From positions 1 through 64,000 of the forward strand of contig JAGWLO010000003.1 of assembly GCA_028872015.1 (NCBI GenBank): DNA of 64,000 nt, in the 5' to 3' direction. Origin of the DNA: Burkholderiales bacterium. Lineage in GTDB: Bacteria > Pseudomonadota > Gammaproteobacteria > Burkholderiales > Burkholderiaceae_C. Positions 16,323-24,539 of this stretch are shown here, piece by piece. Numbering within the stretch: position 1 is the first letter of the stretch; every line of letters starts with the position of its first letter. The notes below the pieces were generated by a model, which was not told the origin of the DNA, searched no databases, and saw only the letters and a list, made by a program, of their open reading frames with translations. The translations under genes were made by a program, and so were the position numbers.

Positions 16323-16895
16323 TCATTCGGTGAGCCAGCCCGCCAGCTCTTCGGCGTGCTTCTGCTCGTCGGCCAGGATGTCCTCGAGCAGGCGGCGCGT
16401 GGTGGGGTCGCGCGTGCCCACCAGGCGCACCAGCTGGCCGTAGCTTTCGATGGCCACGCGTTCGGCGCTCAGGTTGCAGGCGATCATGGCCGTGAGTCCG
16501 GCCGACGCGTCGTACGGCGCGTGGCTGCGCGCGCTCAGCGTGTCGGGTGCGAAATCGGGTGCGCCGCCCAGCTGCACGATGCGCCGCGCCAGCCGGTCGG
16601 CGTGCACCAGCTCTTCGGCCGCGTGCACGGCAAACTCTTCGGCGATGCGGGGCGAGGCCAGCCCGTGCGCGGTGTAGTGGTGGCGCTTGTAGCGCAGCAC
16701 GCACACCAGCTCGGTGGCCAGCGAGTCGTTCAGCAGCTTCACCAGGCCCTGGCGCCACAGCGCCTCGGCGGCGGCCTCGGCGGGCAGCAGGGCCGCCCGG
16801 CGCGCCCGCTCGATGGCCTCGCCGTCCAGCACGGGCGGGCCGTGGTCGGCCAGCGGCAGCTGCTGGACGTTGCCGGGCTCTCGGGGTGGGGACAT
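16323..16895 (-). CDS. Ferritin-like (bacterioferritin-type) diiron protein
   Basis: The 190-residue protein is a four-helix ferritin-like domain. ATELVCVLRYKRHHY supplies the first iron-binding Glu, EEFAVHAAEELVHAD an Glu-x-x-His pair, and DEQKHAEEL near the end the matching second pair. A roughly 50-residue N-terminal extension precedes the first helix. Such proteins store iron or protect DNA and cell from peroxide. Homologues sit beside CsbD and other stress genes in betaproteobacteria. The gene is the first of a three-gene leftward operon and has the shared promoter element 46 bases upstream of its ATG. Confidence 0.8.
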   Translation of the reverse strand: MSPPREPGNVQQLPLADHGPPVLDGEAIERARRAALLPAEAAAEALWRQGLVKLLNDSLATELVCVLRYKRHHYTAHGLASPRIAEEFAVHAAEELVHADRLARRIVQLGGAPDFAPDTLSARSHAPYDASAGLTAMIACNLSAERVAIESYGQLVRLVGTRDPTTRRLLEDILADEQKHAEELAGWLTE

Positions 16896-16940
16896 CGCTG
16901 GCTCCTGTTCGGGCGGCGGGCGGATCCCGTCGTCATGCCG

Positions 16941-16998
16941 ACTCTAGGCAGCGGTCACGCGCGCGGCCATCGGTGCCGGGCGGGTGCTGCCGTAGGAC
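16941..16998 (-). promoter_or_regulatory. Shared three-part promoter element, copy 1 (ferritin/CsbD operon)
   Basis: Read on the minus strand: GTCCTAC (16998-16992), 18 bases, CCGATG (16973-16968), 20 bases, CTAGAGT (16947-16941). TAGAGT would serve as a -10. The element ends 45 bases before the ATG of the ferritin-like gene. The same boxes with the same spacings occur at four other places in this window. Confidence 0.7.
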
Positions 16999-17150
16999 AG
17001 CGCCCCGCTGCTGCCACGCCGCGCCCGATCGCTTCGGTGCGTTGCCCCACGGTGGCGCCGCCGCCGCATGTGCCCTACCGCACAGACGGTGACAGCCGGC
17101 GCTGGCACAACCCGCCAGGCACGGATGCCCCGTGCAGCGACCACCCCGCC

Positions 17151-18014
17151 ATGACGCACGAACCACCTGCCCGGGCGCTGGCCGCCGCGATCGCGGATCG
17201 GCGCCGCCCCGCGGAGCCCGACCAAGCCGGCAGCGACTGCAGCGACCGCAGCCACGATTGGGACGGCCTGTTCCGCGCCGTGGTCGCGCGCCTGCGCCAC
17301 CTGCTGGCCGCGCCGGCCGATGCGGACAGCCTGCGCGGCGGCGCGCCCGAGTGCCTGCTGGCGCTGGAGCAGCTGCACGAGCAACTGGCCGCCGAGCGCG
17401 AAGCCAGCCGGCAGGTCGCGCGGGCGCTGACGCAGGCGCGCGCGGCGCTCGAAGCCGCCGGCATCGCGCTCGGCCACAGCCAGGCGCGCGAGCGGCGCGA
17501 GCGCCACCGCGCCCTGCACGACACGCTGACCACCTTGCCCAACCGCGAGCAGTTCGACCGCCGCGTGGCCGACGCGCTGCACCCGGCGGAAGGCGGCCCG
17601 CCCAGGCTGGCCGTGCTGTACCTCGATCTCGATGGCTTCAAGCCCATCAACGACCGCCACGGCCACGACACCGGCGACGCGCTGCTGCGCATCGTGGCCG
17701 CGCGCCTGGCCGGCGCGGTGCGTGCCGGCGACCTGGTGTGCCGCATCGGCGGCGACGAGTTCGCCTGCCTGGTGGCCGAGCCGATGGCGCCCGAGCAGCT
17801 GGGCCACCTGGCGCACAAGCTGTTCGACGCCGTGGCCGCGCCGCTGCGGGTGGGCGGGCTCGAGCTGCGCGTGCGCCCCAGCATCGGCATCGCGCGCTAC
17901 CCCGACGACGGCGACACCGCGGCCACCCTGCTGCGGCATGCCGATGGCGCGATGTACCGCGCCAAGCGGCGCCACCTCGGCTATGCCTTCTTCGACCACC
18001 GCAGCGACGCCTGA
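17151..18014 (+). CDS. Diguanylate cyclase with N-terminal coiled coil
   Basis: The 287-residue cytoplasmic protein ends in a GGDEF domain. TLPNREQFDRR starts it, DLDGFKPINDRHGHDTGD binds substrate, and the active-site GGDEF is at 200-204. An inhibitory-site RAGD lies at 191-194, so it should make cyclic di-GMP and be feedback-inhibited. Residues about 70-120 form an Arg/Glu/Ala-rich coiled coil; no sensor domain or membrane segment is evident. The frame is open much further upstream, but that part is antisense to the ferritin-like gene, so I start at the ATG at 17151. The start is uncertain by a few codons. Confidence 0.88.
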   Translation: MTHEPPARALAAAIADRRRPAEPDQAGSDCSDRSHDWDGLFRAVVARLRHLLAAPADADSLRGGAPECLLALEQLHEQLAAEREASRQVARALTQARAALEAAGIALGHSQARERRERHRALHDTLTTLPNREQFDRRVADALHPAEGGPPRLAVLYLDLDGFKPINDRHGHDTGDALLRIVAARLAGAVRAGDLVCRIGGDEFACLVAEPMAPEQLGHLAHKLFDAVAAPLRVGGLELRVRPSIGIARYPDDGDTAATLLRHADGAMYRAKRRHLGYAFFDHRSDA

Positions 18015-18044
18015 AGCCGGGAGGCCGGGGCGCCGGGCGGCCGC

Positions 18045-18764
18045 CTACGGCGTCGGCGGCACCGGCAGCAGCCGGTCGTACTCCTTCTTCACCACCGCAT
18101 AGCACTCGCAGGTGCGGTACTCCAGGCCCGGCCGGTCGAGCACGGTGATGCGGCCGCGGGCGTAGCGGATCAGGTCCTGCCGCTGCAGCTTCAGCGCCGC
18201 GTCGGTGACGCCTTCGCGGCGCACGCCCAGCATGTTGGCGATCAGCTCCTGCGTCATCACCAGCTCGCTGCCGTCCAGCCGGTCCAGGCTCAGCAGCAGC
18301 CAGCGGCACAGCTGCTGGTCCAGCGTGTGGTGGCGGTTGCACACCGCCGTCTGCGCCATCTGCGTGATCAGGGCCTGCGTGTAGCGCAAGAGCAAGTGCA
18401 TCGTCGCGCCGGCCCGGTTGAATTCGTCCTTGATCACCTGGGCCTTCATCCGCCAGCCCTCCCCGGCGCTTTGCACCACGGCGCGGCTGGGCGTGGATTC
18501 GCCGCCCATGAACAGCGAGATGCCCACGATGCCTTCGTTGCCCACCACGGCAATCTCGGCCGAGGCGCCGTTCTCCATCACGTACAGCAGCGAGACGATG
18601 GCGGTGACCGGGAAGTACACGTGGCTGATCGTGCGACCGGACTCGTACATCACGTGGCCGAGCGGCATGTCCACCCACTCGAGCAGCGGTTGCAGGCGCT
18701 GCCAGTCGACGGGCGGCAGGGCGGCCAGCAACTTGTTGCGCTGGGGGTTGACTCGGGTGGGCAT
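18045..18764 (-). CDS. Crp/Fnr-family transcription regulator, first paralogue
   Basis: The 239-residue protein has an N-terminal cyclic-nucleotide-binding-like beta-roll (residues about 25-140, including MPLGHVMYESGRTISHVYFP) and a C-terminal winged helix with recognition region MTQELIANMLGVRREGVTDAA. It lacks the N-terminal cysteine cluster of FNR, and the phosphate-binding RxS of cAMP receptors is not evident, so its signal is unknown. Two such genes in tandem are common in Burkholderiales. A palindrome and TATAGT -10 upstream suggest that it, or its neighbour, activates its own promoter. Confidence 0.88.
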   Translation of the reverse strand: MPTRVNPQRNKLLAALPPVDWQRLQPLLEWVDMPLGHVMYESGRTISHVYFPVTAIVSLLYVMENGASAEIAVVGNEGIVGISLFMGGESTPSRAVVQSAGEGWRMKAQVIKDEFNRAGATMHLLLRYTQALITQMAQTAVCNRHHTLDQQLCRWLLLSLDRLDGSELVMTQELIANMLGVRREGVTDAALKLQRQDLIRYARGRITVLDRPGLEYRTCECYAVVKKEYDRLLPVPPTP

Positions 18765-18794
18765 GCCGGGGTCCGCAAAGACTAAGCCCTGACG

Positions 18795-18837
18795 ACTATA
18801 GGTCGCGCGGCCCGCTCGGACTGTTCGTCAACGAACA
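18795..18837 (-). promoter_or_regulatory. Class II Crp/Fnr-type promoter: palindrome at -41.5 plus -10
   Basis: On the minus strand a perfect inverted repeat, TGTTCGT-CA-ACGAACA on the plus strand (18822-18837), precedes TATAGT (18800-18795). If TATAGT occupies -12 to -7, the start point is about 18788 and the palindrome centre (18829.5) falls at -41.5, the position used by Crp/Fnr proteins for class II activation. There is no good -35 hexamer, as expected. The gene start is at 18764. Confidence 0.6.
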
Positions 18838-18900
18838 CGCACCCAGGCGCCGCGCCGGAGCGCTCCGCGGGCGGGGGCGGTGCGACCGGGCGCGCTCAGC

Positions 18901-19590
18901 TCACGCCATGCGCCGGGTGTAGGCCTGGCCATCGGCGGCGTAGCAGCTGCAGGCCGCGACTTCCAGCCCCGGACGGTCCAGCACCGCCAGTTCGCCGCGG
19001 TGGTAGCGGATCAGGCCGCGGCGCTGCAGGTCGCCTGCGGCCACGGTGACGCCGACCCGGCGCACGCCCAGCATCTGCGCCAGCGATTCGTGGGTGACTT
19101 GGAAATGATCGGCCGCGGCCCGGTCCTGGCTCATCAGCAGCCAGCGCGCCAGCCGCGGGCCGATCGGGTGGAAGCGGCGGCAGGCCACGGCCAGCGCCAG
19201 CTGCTCCAGCCGCACGCCGAGGTAGCGGCCCAGATTGCGCCGCAATGCGGTGCTCAGCGCCAGCTGGCGGCTGAACGCCGGCCTGCCGATCCGCCAGGCC
19301 CGACCCGCGATCAGCACCTCGGCCTGCGCGGGCGCGACGCCAGGACCCAGCAGCCAATGCGACCCGAGCATGCCCTCGCAGCCCACCATGCCCACCTCCA
19401 GGGCCTGGTGGCCGTCGGCGTGGATCGTCAGCGAGATCGCCCCGGCCAGCGGAAAGTAGGCCTGGCGCAGCGGCCGGCCGCGCTGCGCCAGCAGCTGGCC
19501 TTTCTCCAGCGCCGCCGGCTCGCACGCGCCGAGCAGGCGCTGGCGGTCGGCGCGCGGCAGGCTGTCGAGGAGTCGGTTCTGGGTTGGCAT
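18901..19590 (-). CDS. Crp/Fnr-family transcription regulator, second paralogue
   Basis: A 229-residue protein with the same plan as the gene at 18045-18764: beta-roll sensor domain (KGQLLAQRGRPLRQAYFP) and winged helix (VTHESLAQMLGVRRVGVTVAA). The C-terminal LDRPGLEV-CxCY region is shared by both, so they are paralogues. No FNR-type iron-sulfur cysteines. I set the start at MPTQNRLLD (19590); the frame stays open 35 codons further, but the start of the first paralogue (MPTRVNPQRNKLL) aligns with the shorter form. Ligand and target genes are not known. Confidence 0.85.
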   Translation of the reverse strand: MPTQNRLLDSLPRADRQRLLGACEPAALEKGQLLAQRGRPLRQAYFPLAGAISLTIHADGHQALEVGMVGCEGMLGSHWLLGPGVAPAQAEVLIAGRAWRIGRPAFSRQLALSTALRRNLGRYLGVRLEQLALAVACRRFHPIGPRLARWLLMSQDRAAADHFQVTHESLAQMLGVRRVGVTVAAGDLQRRGLIRYHRGELAVLDRPGLEVAACSCYAADGQAYTRRMA

Positions 19591-19817
19591 GCTGGCGGTG
19601 GAGAATGGGCCTGGCGAACGCTGGGAGCAGACCTGGCCGCAGGAAGCGGCTGACTCTGACGGCATGGCCACCCGGCCGGCTGTACGCCAGCGCACGGCGC
19701 GGCATGAAACTTTGCACCCGACGCGGCTTCAAATTGGGTGGGTGGAGGTGCACTGCGGTGCAACCGTCCGTTGAGTCCGGCGCCGGGTGCGGCGCTCGGA
19801 CACGTCAGGCCGGGGCC

Positions 19818-20411
19818 ATGGGCGCTTACCGGCCGCCGATGCAAAATGGGATGGGCATGGGTCTACTTTCTCTCGAACACGGCCGCACGGCCTACCGGGC
19901 CGACTTCTTCGTCTATGGCGCGGTGGTCGCCGGGCTGGCCGCGGCTCTGCTCTGGCGCGGCCCGCGAGGCAGCGGCCTGGCCGATCTCGGCTGGATCGTC
20001 TCCGGGCTGTGGCTGTGGACGCTGCTCGAATACGGACTCCACCGCTTCGTGCTGCACGGCCCCCAGCCGTTCCGGCGCTGGCATGGCGAGCACCATGCGC
20101 GGCCCAGCGCGCTGATCGGGCTGCCCACGCTGTTCAGCGCCTCGCTCTTCGCGGTGCTGGTGTACGCGCCGGCCTGGCTGATAGGCGGCGGCTGGCGTGC
20201 CAGCGCGCTGACGCTGGGGGTGCTGCTGGGCTACCTCGGCTACGCCTACATGCACCACGCGGTGCACCACTGGCCGGCGCGCTCGGCCTGGATGCTGGAG
20301 CGCAAGCGCTGGCACGCGCACCACCACCACGCCAAGACGGACCCGCAGTGCTTCGGCGTCACCGTCTCGTTCTGGGACTGCGTGTTCGGCAGCGGACCGC
20401 GCGCCCGCTGA
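19818..20411 (+). CDS. Fatty acid hydroxylase/sterol desaturase-family membrane protein
   Basis: The 197-residue membrane protein carries the histidine clusters of the non-heme diiron hydroxylase family: HRFVLHG, HGEHHARPS, HHAVHHW and KRWHAHHHH, arranged around about four hydrophobic segments. These proteins insert hydroxyl groups or double bonds into lipids, such as 2-hydroxylation of fatty acids, or act on carotenoids or sterols. The substrate cannot be told from sequence. ATG codons at 19818, 19839, 19851 and 19857 are all possible starts; I used the longest that is not embedded in GC-rich low-complexity sequence. It is a single-gene unit, convergent with the OmpA gene. Confidence 0.83.
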   Translation: MGAYRPPMQNGMGMGLLSLEHGRTAYRADFFVYGAVVAGLAAALLWRGPRGSGLADLGWIVSGLWLWTLLEYGLHRFVLHGPQPFRRWHGEHHARPSALIGLPTLFSASLFAVLVYAPAWLIGGGWRASALTLGVLLGYLGYAYMHHAVHHWPARSAWMLERKRWHAHHHHAKTDPQCFGVTVSFWDCVFGSGPRAR

Positions 20412-20439
20412 GCCGGGCCGCGGCGGCGCCGACCGCCGC

Positions 20440-21504
20440 TCAGCGCGGGGCGATGGCGCCGTCGCCGTCCGACAGAATCACCTCGACCCGACGGTTCGAG
20501 CGCCGGCCGTCGGCGCTGCCGTTGCCGGCCACCGGGTAGGCGTCGCCGTAGCCCTGGGTGGTCAGGCGGGCGCCGTCCACGCCCATGCCCATCAATGCTG
20601 CGCGCACGGCATCGGCGCGCCGCGCCGACAGCGCCTGGTTCTGCTCGGCACTGCCGGTGCTGTCGGTGAAGCCCTCGATGCGCGCGCGGCGCTGCGGATG
20701 CGCGACCAGGAAGCGGCCGAGGCGATCCACGTTGCGCTCGCCGCCGGGCTTGATCTGGGCGCGGCCGGTGTCGAAGAGCAGGTCGCCGATGGTGACGACC
20801 ATGCCGCGGTCGGTCTTGCGTGCGTTCAGGGCCTGCAACTCGGCCTCGAGCTGGGCGGCGCGGGCCTGCACGTCGCTCGTCTGCTGCTGCGAGGCCGCGG
20901 CCGCGCGCTGGGCCTCGTCGGCCTGCTGGCGCGCGTCGCTGGCGCTGCGCTCGGCATTGGCCGCCTGCTGCTGCGAGGCCTGCGCCTCGTCGCGCGAGCG
21001 GCGGGCGCTGCGGTTGGCCGCGTCGGCCTCGTCGGTGCGCGCCGCCAGCCGCAGCTGGCTGCGGGCCGCGGTGGCGGTGGCGAGTTCGCGCTCGGCGCCA
21101 CGGCGCTGGCCGGTCTCCTGCGCGATCGCCACGCGGGTGCGCGCCAGGTAGGCCAGGTGGTCGACCTGCTCGGTGCCGTCGCGCTCGCGCCAGGCATGGT
21201 CGGCCTGGCCCAGTGCATCGCCCGCCTGCTTGAGCTCGAGCGGCGCCAGCTCGCTGGTGACGGGGTCGCCCTGGGCGGCGCGGTATTCCTGGTGCGCGGC
21301 GTCGAGCGCGCGGTTGCTGTCGGGCACGGTGCTGCAGCCGGCCATGGCGGCCAGCGCAGCGGCGGCCAGCAGGGCTGGCGCCAGACGCGGCAGGCGCATC
21401 GGGCGGAAGGGGGCAAGGCGGGGGCGGGTGGGGGTCATGGTGGTCGCTCGCGGAGTCATCGGGTGGATCGGGTCGGTCACGGCAGGGGCGCGGGGCACCG
21501 TCAT
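20440..21504 (-). CDS. OmpA-family lipoprotein with coiled coil (DUF4398-OmpA)
   Basis: The 354-residue protein has a lipobox MAGC with Cys57, counted from the start used here, a DUF4398-like helix pair, and a long Ala/Gln/Arg-rich coiled coil (about residues 130-230). It ends in an OmpA C-terminal peptidoglycan-binding domain (FDTGRAQIKPGG, IEGFTDSTGSAEQN, LSARRADAVRAAL, RRVEV). It should span from the outer membrane to the wall. The ATG at 21504 overlaps the stop of the upstream DUF4398 gene (ATGA). Internal ATGs at 21438 or 21399 would give a more usual signal length, so the true start is uncertain. Confidence 0.85.
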   Translation of the reverse strand: MTVPRAPAVTDPIHPMTPRATTMTPTRPRLAPFRPMRLPRLAPALLAAAALAAMAGCSTVPDSNRALDAAHQEYRAAQGDPVTSELAPLELKQAGDALGQADHAWRERDGTEQVDHLAYLARTRVAIAQETGQRRGAERELATATAARSQLRLAARTDEADAANRSARRSRDEAQASQQQAANAERSASDARQQADEAQRAAAASQQQTSDVQARAAQLEAELQALNARKTDRGMVVTIGDLLFDTGRAQIKPGGERNVDRLGRFLVAHPQRRARIEGFTDSTGSAEQNQALSARRADAVRAALMGMGVDGARLTTQGYGDAYPVAGNGSADGRRSNRRVEVILSDGDGAIAPR

Positions 21505-21941
21505 TGCGGCGTCGGCGACTTGCGGCTCATCTCTTCGCCCAGCGCGCGGTTGGCGGCCAGCGCGTCGTCGGCCGCCTTGCGGGCCTTCAGCGCCTCGGTC
21601 CTGGCCTCGGCCAGCAGGGCGTCGGCCTGCGCCTCTTCGGCCAGCGCACGGGCGCGTCCGTAGTCCTGGCTCGCCATCGCAGCGTTGGCGCGGTCGAGCT
21701 TTTCGCGTGCCAGCCGCATCTCCTGCGGCGCGAGCTGCGGCGCGCCGGCGCCCGAGGCATGGGCCACCGCCGCGGCCGACACCGCCACCGCCGCGGTGGG
21801 CGGCGGTGTGCTGGCGCAGGCGGCCACGAAGACCGCCGCCAGGGCCGCTGCGGCCGCGGTCGCCCGGCCGGCAAGGTGCCGGCTGCGCGGCGCGCGCGGT
21901 TGTTCGGGCGGGGATTGAAGTCGGGCAAGGCGATGTCGCAT
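21501..21941 (-). CDS. DUF4398-domain lipoprotein
   Basis: The 146-residue protein has a long basic N-region, a hydrophobic core and a lipobox VAAC with Cys42. This is followed by a DUF4398 helical hairpin (EMRLAREKLDRANAAM and YGRARALAEEAQADALLAEA). DUF4398 proteins are small envelope proteins usually encoded right before an OmpA-family lipoprotein, as here. Function is not established; structural support of the envelope is likely. The 4-base overlap with the OmpA gene indicates coupled synthesis. Confidence 0.8.
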   Translation of the reverse strand: MRHRLARLQSPPEQPRAPRSRHLAGRATAAAAALAAVFVAACASTPPPTAAVAVSAAAVAHASGAGAPQLAPQEMRLAREKLDRANAAMASQDYGRARALAEEAQADALLAEARTEALKARKAADDALAANRALGEEMSRKSPTPQ

Positions 21942-22090
21942 GGGGAGTCCTGGGCGTCGGGGCCCGCGACGATCACCGCGCCGGATTGCCGCAGTGCCTG
22001 CGAGCCCAGCGGCGAGGGTCGGCGCCAGGGCCACCGCCGGTCCGTGCGCTGGCGCACGCAGGCTGGCAGGCGGCCGGCGGACGCGGTCAA

Positions 22091-22148
22091 GTCCTACAGC
22101 GGCGGCAGGCCGCGGCCGATGCCGGCACGCCCGGTGGCTGCCTAGAGT
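22091..22148 (+). promoter_or_regulatory. Shared three-part promoter element, copy 2 (Tyr/Trp-rich secreted protein)
   Basis: GTCCTAC (22091-22097), 18 bases, CCGATG (22116-22121), 20 bases, CTAGAGT (22142-22148). The last seven bases are identical to copy 1. The element ends 54 bases before the ATG at 22203. Confidence 0.7.
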
Positions 22149-22202
22149 GAAGGCACCGGCAGCGTGGCCCCTTGCGACGCGGCCTGGCCAGGAGCAGGCG
22201 AG

Positions 22203-22943
22203 ATGAAGGCGACGATGAAAGCCACGTTGAAGGCGATGACGAAGGCGGCCCTGGCCGTGGCGCTGCTGTGCGGCGCCGCCGCGCCGGCCCTGGCCCAGCT
22301 GAGCGTGAGCATCGGCATCCAGTTGCCGATGCGGCCGCGGCTGCTGCAGGTGCCGGGCTACCCGGTGTATTACGCGCCCCAGGTCGACTCCAACTACTTC
22401 TTCTACGGCGGCCAGTACTGGGTCTACGCCGAAGACAGCTGGTACGTGGGCCGCGGCTACAACGGGCCCTGGCGCGGCGTGGCGCCGCAGCAGGTGCCGC
22501 TGTCGGTGCTGCGGGTGCCGGTGCGCTACTACCGCGCGCCTCCGAGCTATTTCCAGGGCTGGCGCGGGGATGCGCCGCCGCGCTGGGGCGAGCACTGGGG
22601 CCCGCAGTGGGAGCGGCAGCACCGGGGCTGGGACCGCCAGGACGCGCGCCCGCCCCAAGCCGAGCGCGGCCGCGGCGGCCCGCAACCGGACAACCGGGGC
22701 AACGGCCCAGGCAACGGCCGCGGCAACAACGGCGGCGACTACCAGGGCAACCACCAGGGCGACAACCCTGGCGGACAGCGCGGCGGCAAGGGCGCGGACA
22801 ACCCGCGCCCCCATCCCGGCCAGGGCCAGGGCGACCGCCCGGGCCAAGGCCAGGGCCGCGGCGACAGCGGCAACTCGGGCGACCGCCACCGCGACACCGG
22901 CGGCCAGGCCGGCCGCGGCGGCTCGCCCGATCACGGCAATTGA
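22203..22943 (+). CDS. Secreted protein with Tyr/Trp-rich domain and Gly/Asn/Arg-rich tail
   Basis: The 246-residue protein has a signal peptide (residues 1 to about 31, ending ALAQ). A roughly 95-residue domain is rich in Tyr and Trp (PGYPVYYAP, NYFFYGGQYWVY, DSWYVGRGYNGPW). The last 110 residues are a disordered tail of Gly, Gln, Asn, Asp, Arg and His. The aromatic domain resembles small exported proteins with YxW-type motifs found near stress genes in betaproteobacteria; I know no function for them. The low-complexity tail may bind polyanions or metals. It has its own copy of the shared promoter element. The first codons hold a short MKATMKATLKAM repeat. Confidence 0.75.
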   Translation: MKATMKATLKAMTKAALAVALLCGAAAPALAQLSVSIGIQLPMRPRLLQVPGYPVYYAPQVDSNYFFYGGQYWVYAEDSWYVGRGYNGPWRGVAPQQVPLSVLRVPVRYYRAPPSYFQGWRGDAPPRWGEHWGPQWERQHRGWDRQDARPPQAERGRGGPQPDNRGNGPGNGRGNNGGDYQGNHQGDNPGGQRGGKGADNPRPHPGQGQGDRPGQGQGRGDSGNSGDRHRDTGGQAGRGGSPDHGN

Positions 22944-23014
22944 ACCGGCGCGGCCGCAAAGCCTGCCGCGCGGCCGCCACCCCCGATCCTCAACCCCGCA
23001 GTCGAAAGCTCCCC

Positions 23015-23161
23015 ATGCTCGAAACCATCGCCGTCATCCTCCTCGTGCTCTGGCTCGTCGGCATCGTCACGTCCACCACCATGGGCGGCCTGATCCACGT
23101 GCTGCTGGTCATCGCCATCATCGTGATCCTGGTGCGCGTCATCCAGGGGCGGCGGCTGTAG
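23015..23161 (+). CDS. lmo0937-family small membrane protein
   Basis: A 48-residue protein, too short for most gene finders. It is made of two hydrophobic segments with MLETIAVILLVLWLVG, a central TMGGLIHVLLVIA and a basic end. This matches the lmo0937 (DUF5670) family of tiny membrane proteins that accompany stress genes. It begins 71 bases after the Tyr/Trp-rich secreted protein and may share its transcript. Its 3' end overlaps the 3' end of the oppositely oriented histidine kinase gene by 23 bases. Function unknown. Confidence 0.78.
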   Translation: MLETIAVILLVLWLVGIVTSTTMGGLIHVLLVIAIIVILVRVIQGRRL

Positions 23162-24461
23162 CGGGCAGGCTGGCGCGGATGTGCGTACCCTGCCCGGGTG
23201 CCGACACCACGCTCAGCTGCCCGCGGGCCGCCTGGACGCGAAAGCGCATGCCCACCAGGCCGTAGGCCGACTGCGCCGGCGCGCCGCTGTCGAAGCCCAC
23301 GCCGTCGTCGCGCACGGCCACTTCGACGCGCCCGTCCTGCTGGGCGAGGTCGATCCAGACATGGCGCGCCTGCGCATACTTGCTGATGTTGGTGATGGCC
23401 TCCTGCACCACGCGGTAGGCGATGAGGTCGCCGCCGGGGTCCAGCGCCACCGGCGCCAGCGTGCAGCACACCTCGATGCCCGCGCGGTCGGCGAACTCGC
23501 GTCCCAGGATCTCGAGCGTGGCCACCAGCCCCAGCGTGCCCAGCGCCGAGGGCCGCAGGTCCTCGATGATGCGGCGCTTCAACGCGATGCCGCTGTTGAG
23601 CATCAGCACCAGGTGGGCCAGCCGCTCCAGGGCCTCGGGCGCGCCCTCGCCCAGCCTCGCCTTGATGCGCGCGGCGTCGAGCTTGGCCGAGGTGAGCAGC
23701 GCACCCAGCTCGTCGTGCAGGTCGCGCGCGAGCCGGCTGCGTTCGTCTTCGCGCGCGGTCTGCAGGTGCAGCGCCAGCTCGGTGAGCTGCGCGGTGCGCT
23801 GCGCCACCTCGCGCTCGAGCCCGTCGTGCTCGGCCTGCAGCAGCCGCTGCAGGCCCTGCTGCTGGCGCTTGAGCGCCAGGTTCTGGCGCAGGTACAGGCC
23901 CAGCCCGAGCAGCGACAGCAGGCTCAGCGCCACCACGCCGACGCGGCCCAGCGCCAGCGTGCGCGCCAGGTCGTTGCGGGCCTGCGCGACGCTGGCCGAT
24001 TCCAGCTCCAGCAGCGCGTTGCTGACGGCACGCACCCCGGCCACCGCGCGCAGGTCTTCGGCGCCACCGGCCGCACCGGCGGCGCCGGGCGGGCCGCCCG
24101 CGCCGGCCTGCAGCGCGCGCAGCCGCTCGGCCACTTCGGCGTGCAGCGCGGCCAGCGCCGACTGCGCCTCGGGACGGTCGCGGTAGTGCGCGTCGAGCGA
24201 GGCCAGCGCCAGGCCGACCTCGGTGCGCGCGCGCAGGGCCGGCCCGGCATCGGGCGCGTCGTGGCGCGCCGCCACCGCATCGAGCAGGCTCCACTGCAGA
24301 TCTTGCAGGCTCACCGGCACCTGCGCCATCGCGTCCAGGCGGCTCAGGGTGCGTGACGATTGCCAGTGCGCGCCCTCGCTGATCAGCGTCATCAGCAGCA
24401 CCGCCAGGCAGCCCAGCCCGAAGGCCAGCCAACCGCGCCGCACGATCCCGTCTGCATCCAT
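23139..24461 (-). CDS. Membrane sensor histidine kinase, NarX/DesK type
   Basis: The 440-residue kinase has two membrane segments (about residues 10-28 and 171-191) flanking a periplasmic helical sensor of about 140 residues. A cytoplasmic coiled coil follows, then a HisKA_3 dimer domain with phospho-acceptor His249 in RLARDLHDELG, and an ATP-binding domain (EAITNISKYA, DDGVGFD, YGLVGMRFRV, GQGTHIRASLP). It is transcribed divergently from the NarL-type response regulator at 24540, its evident partner. The signal is unknown; the Gly/Ala-rich insert near residue 120 argues for a non-globular linker in the sensor. Confidence 0.9.
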   Translation of the reverse strand: MDADGIVRRGWLAFGLGCLAVLLMTLISEGAHWQSSRTLSRLDAMAQVPVSLQDLQWSLLDAVAARHDAPDAGPALRARTEVGLALASLDAHYRDRPEAQSALAALHAEVAERLRALQAGAGGPPGAAGAAGGAEDLRAVAGVRAVSNALLELESASVAQARNDLARTLALGRVGVVALSLLSLLGLGLYLRQNLALKRQQQGLQRLLQAEHDGLEREVAQRTAQLTELALHLQTAREDERSRLARDLHDELGALLTSAKLDAARIKARLGEGAPEALERLAHLVLMLNSGIALKRRIIEDLRPSALGTLGLVATLEILGREFADRAGIEVCCTLAPVALDPGGDLIAYRVVQEAITNISKYAQARHVWIDLAQQDGRVEVAVRDDGVGFDSGAPAQSAYGLVGMRFRVQAARGQLSVVSAPGQGTHIRASLPATAAAPG

Positions 24462-24539
24462 GGCCCTGCCTTTCGCCGGTGCCGAACCGCGCTGCCCACC
24501 GACATGGGATCATGCGCCCGCAATGCCAAAGGTGCCTCC

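Noticed and set aside
16999-17150. A rightward copy of the shared element before the diguanylate cyclase gene
   Set aside because: A CCGATC occurs near the right distance, but the first and last boxes do not match and the spacing is off by one.
21942-22090. A sixth, leftward copy of the shared promoter element before the DUF4398 gene
   Set aside because: Only the outer boxes are vaguely similar (AGTGCCT, GTGCGCT), and the middle box CCGATG is not present.
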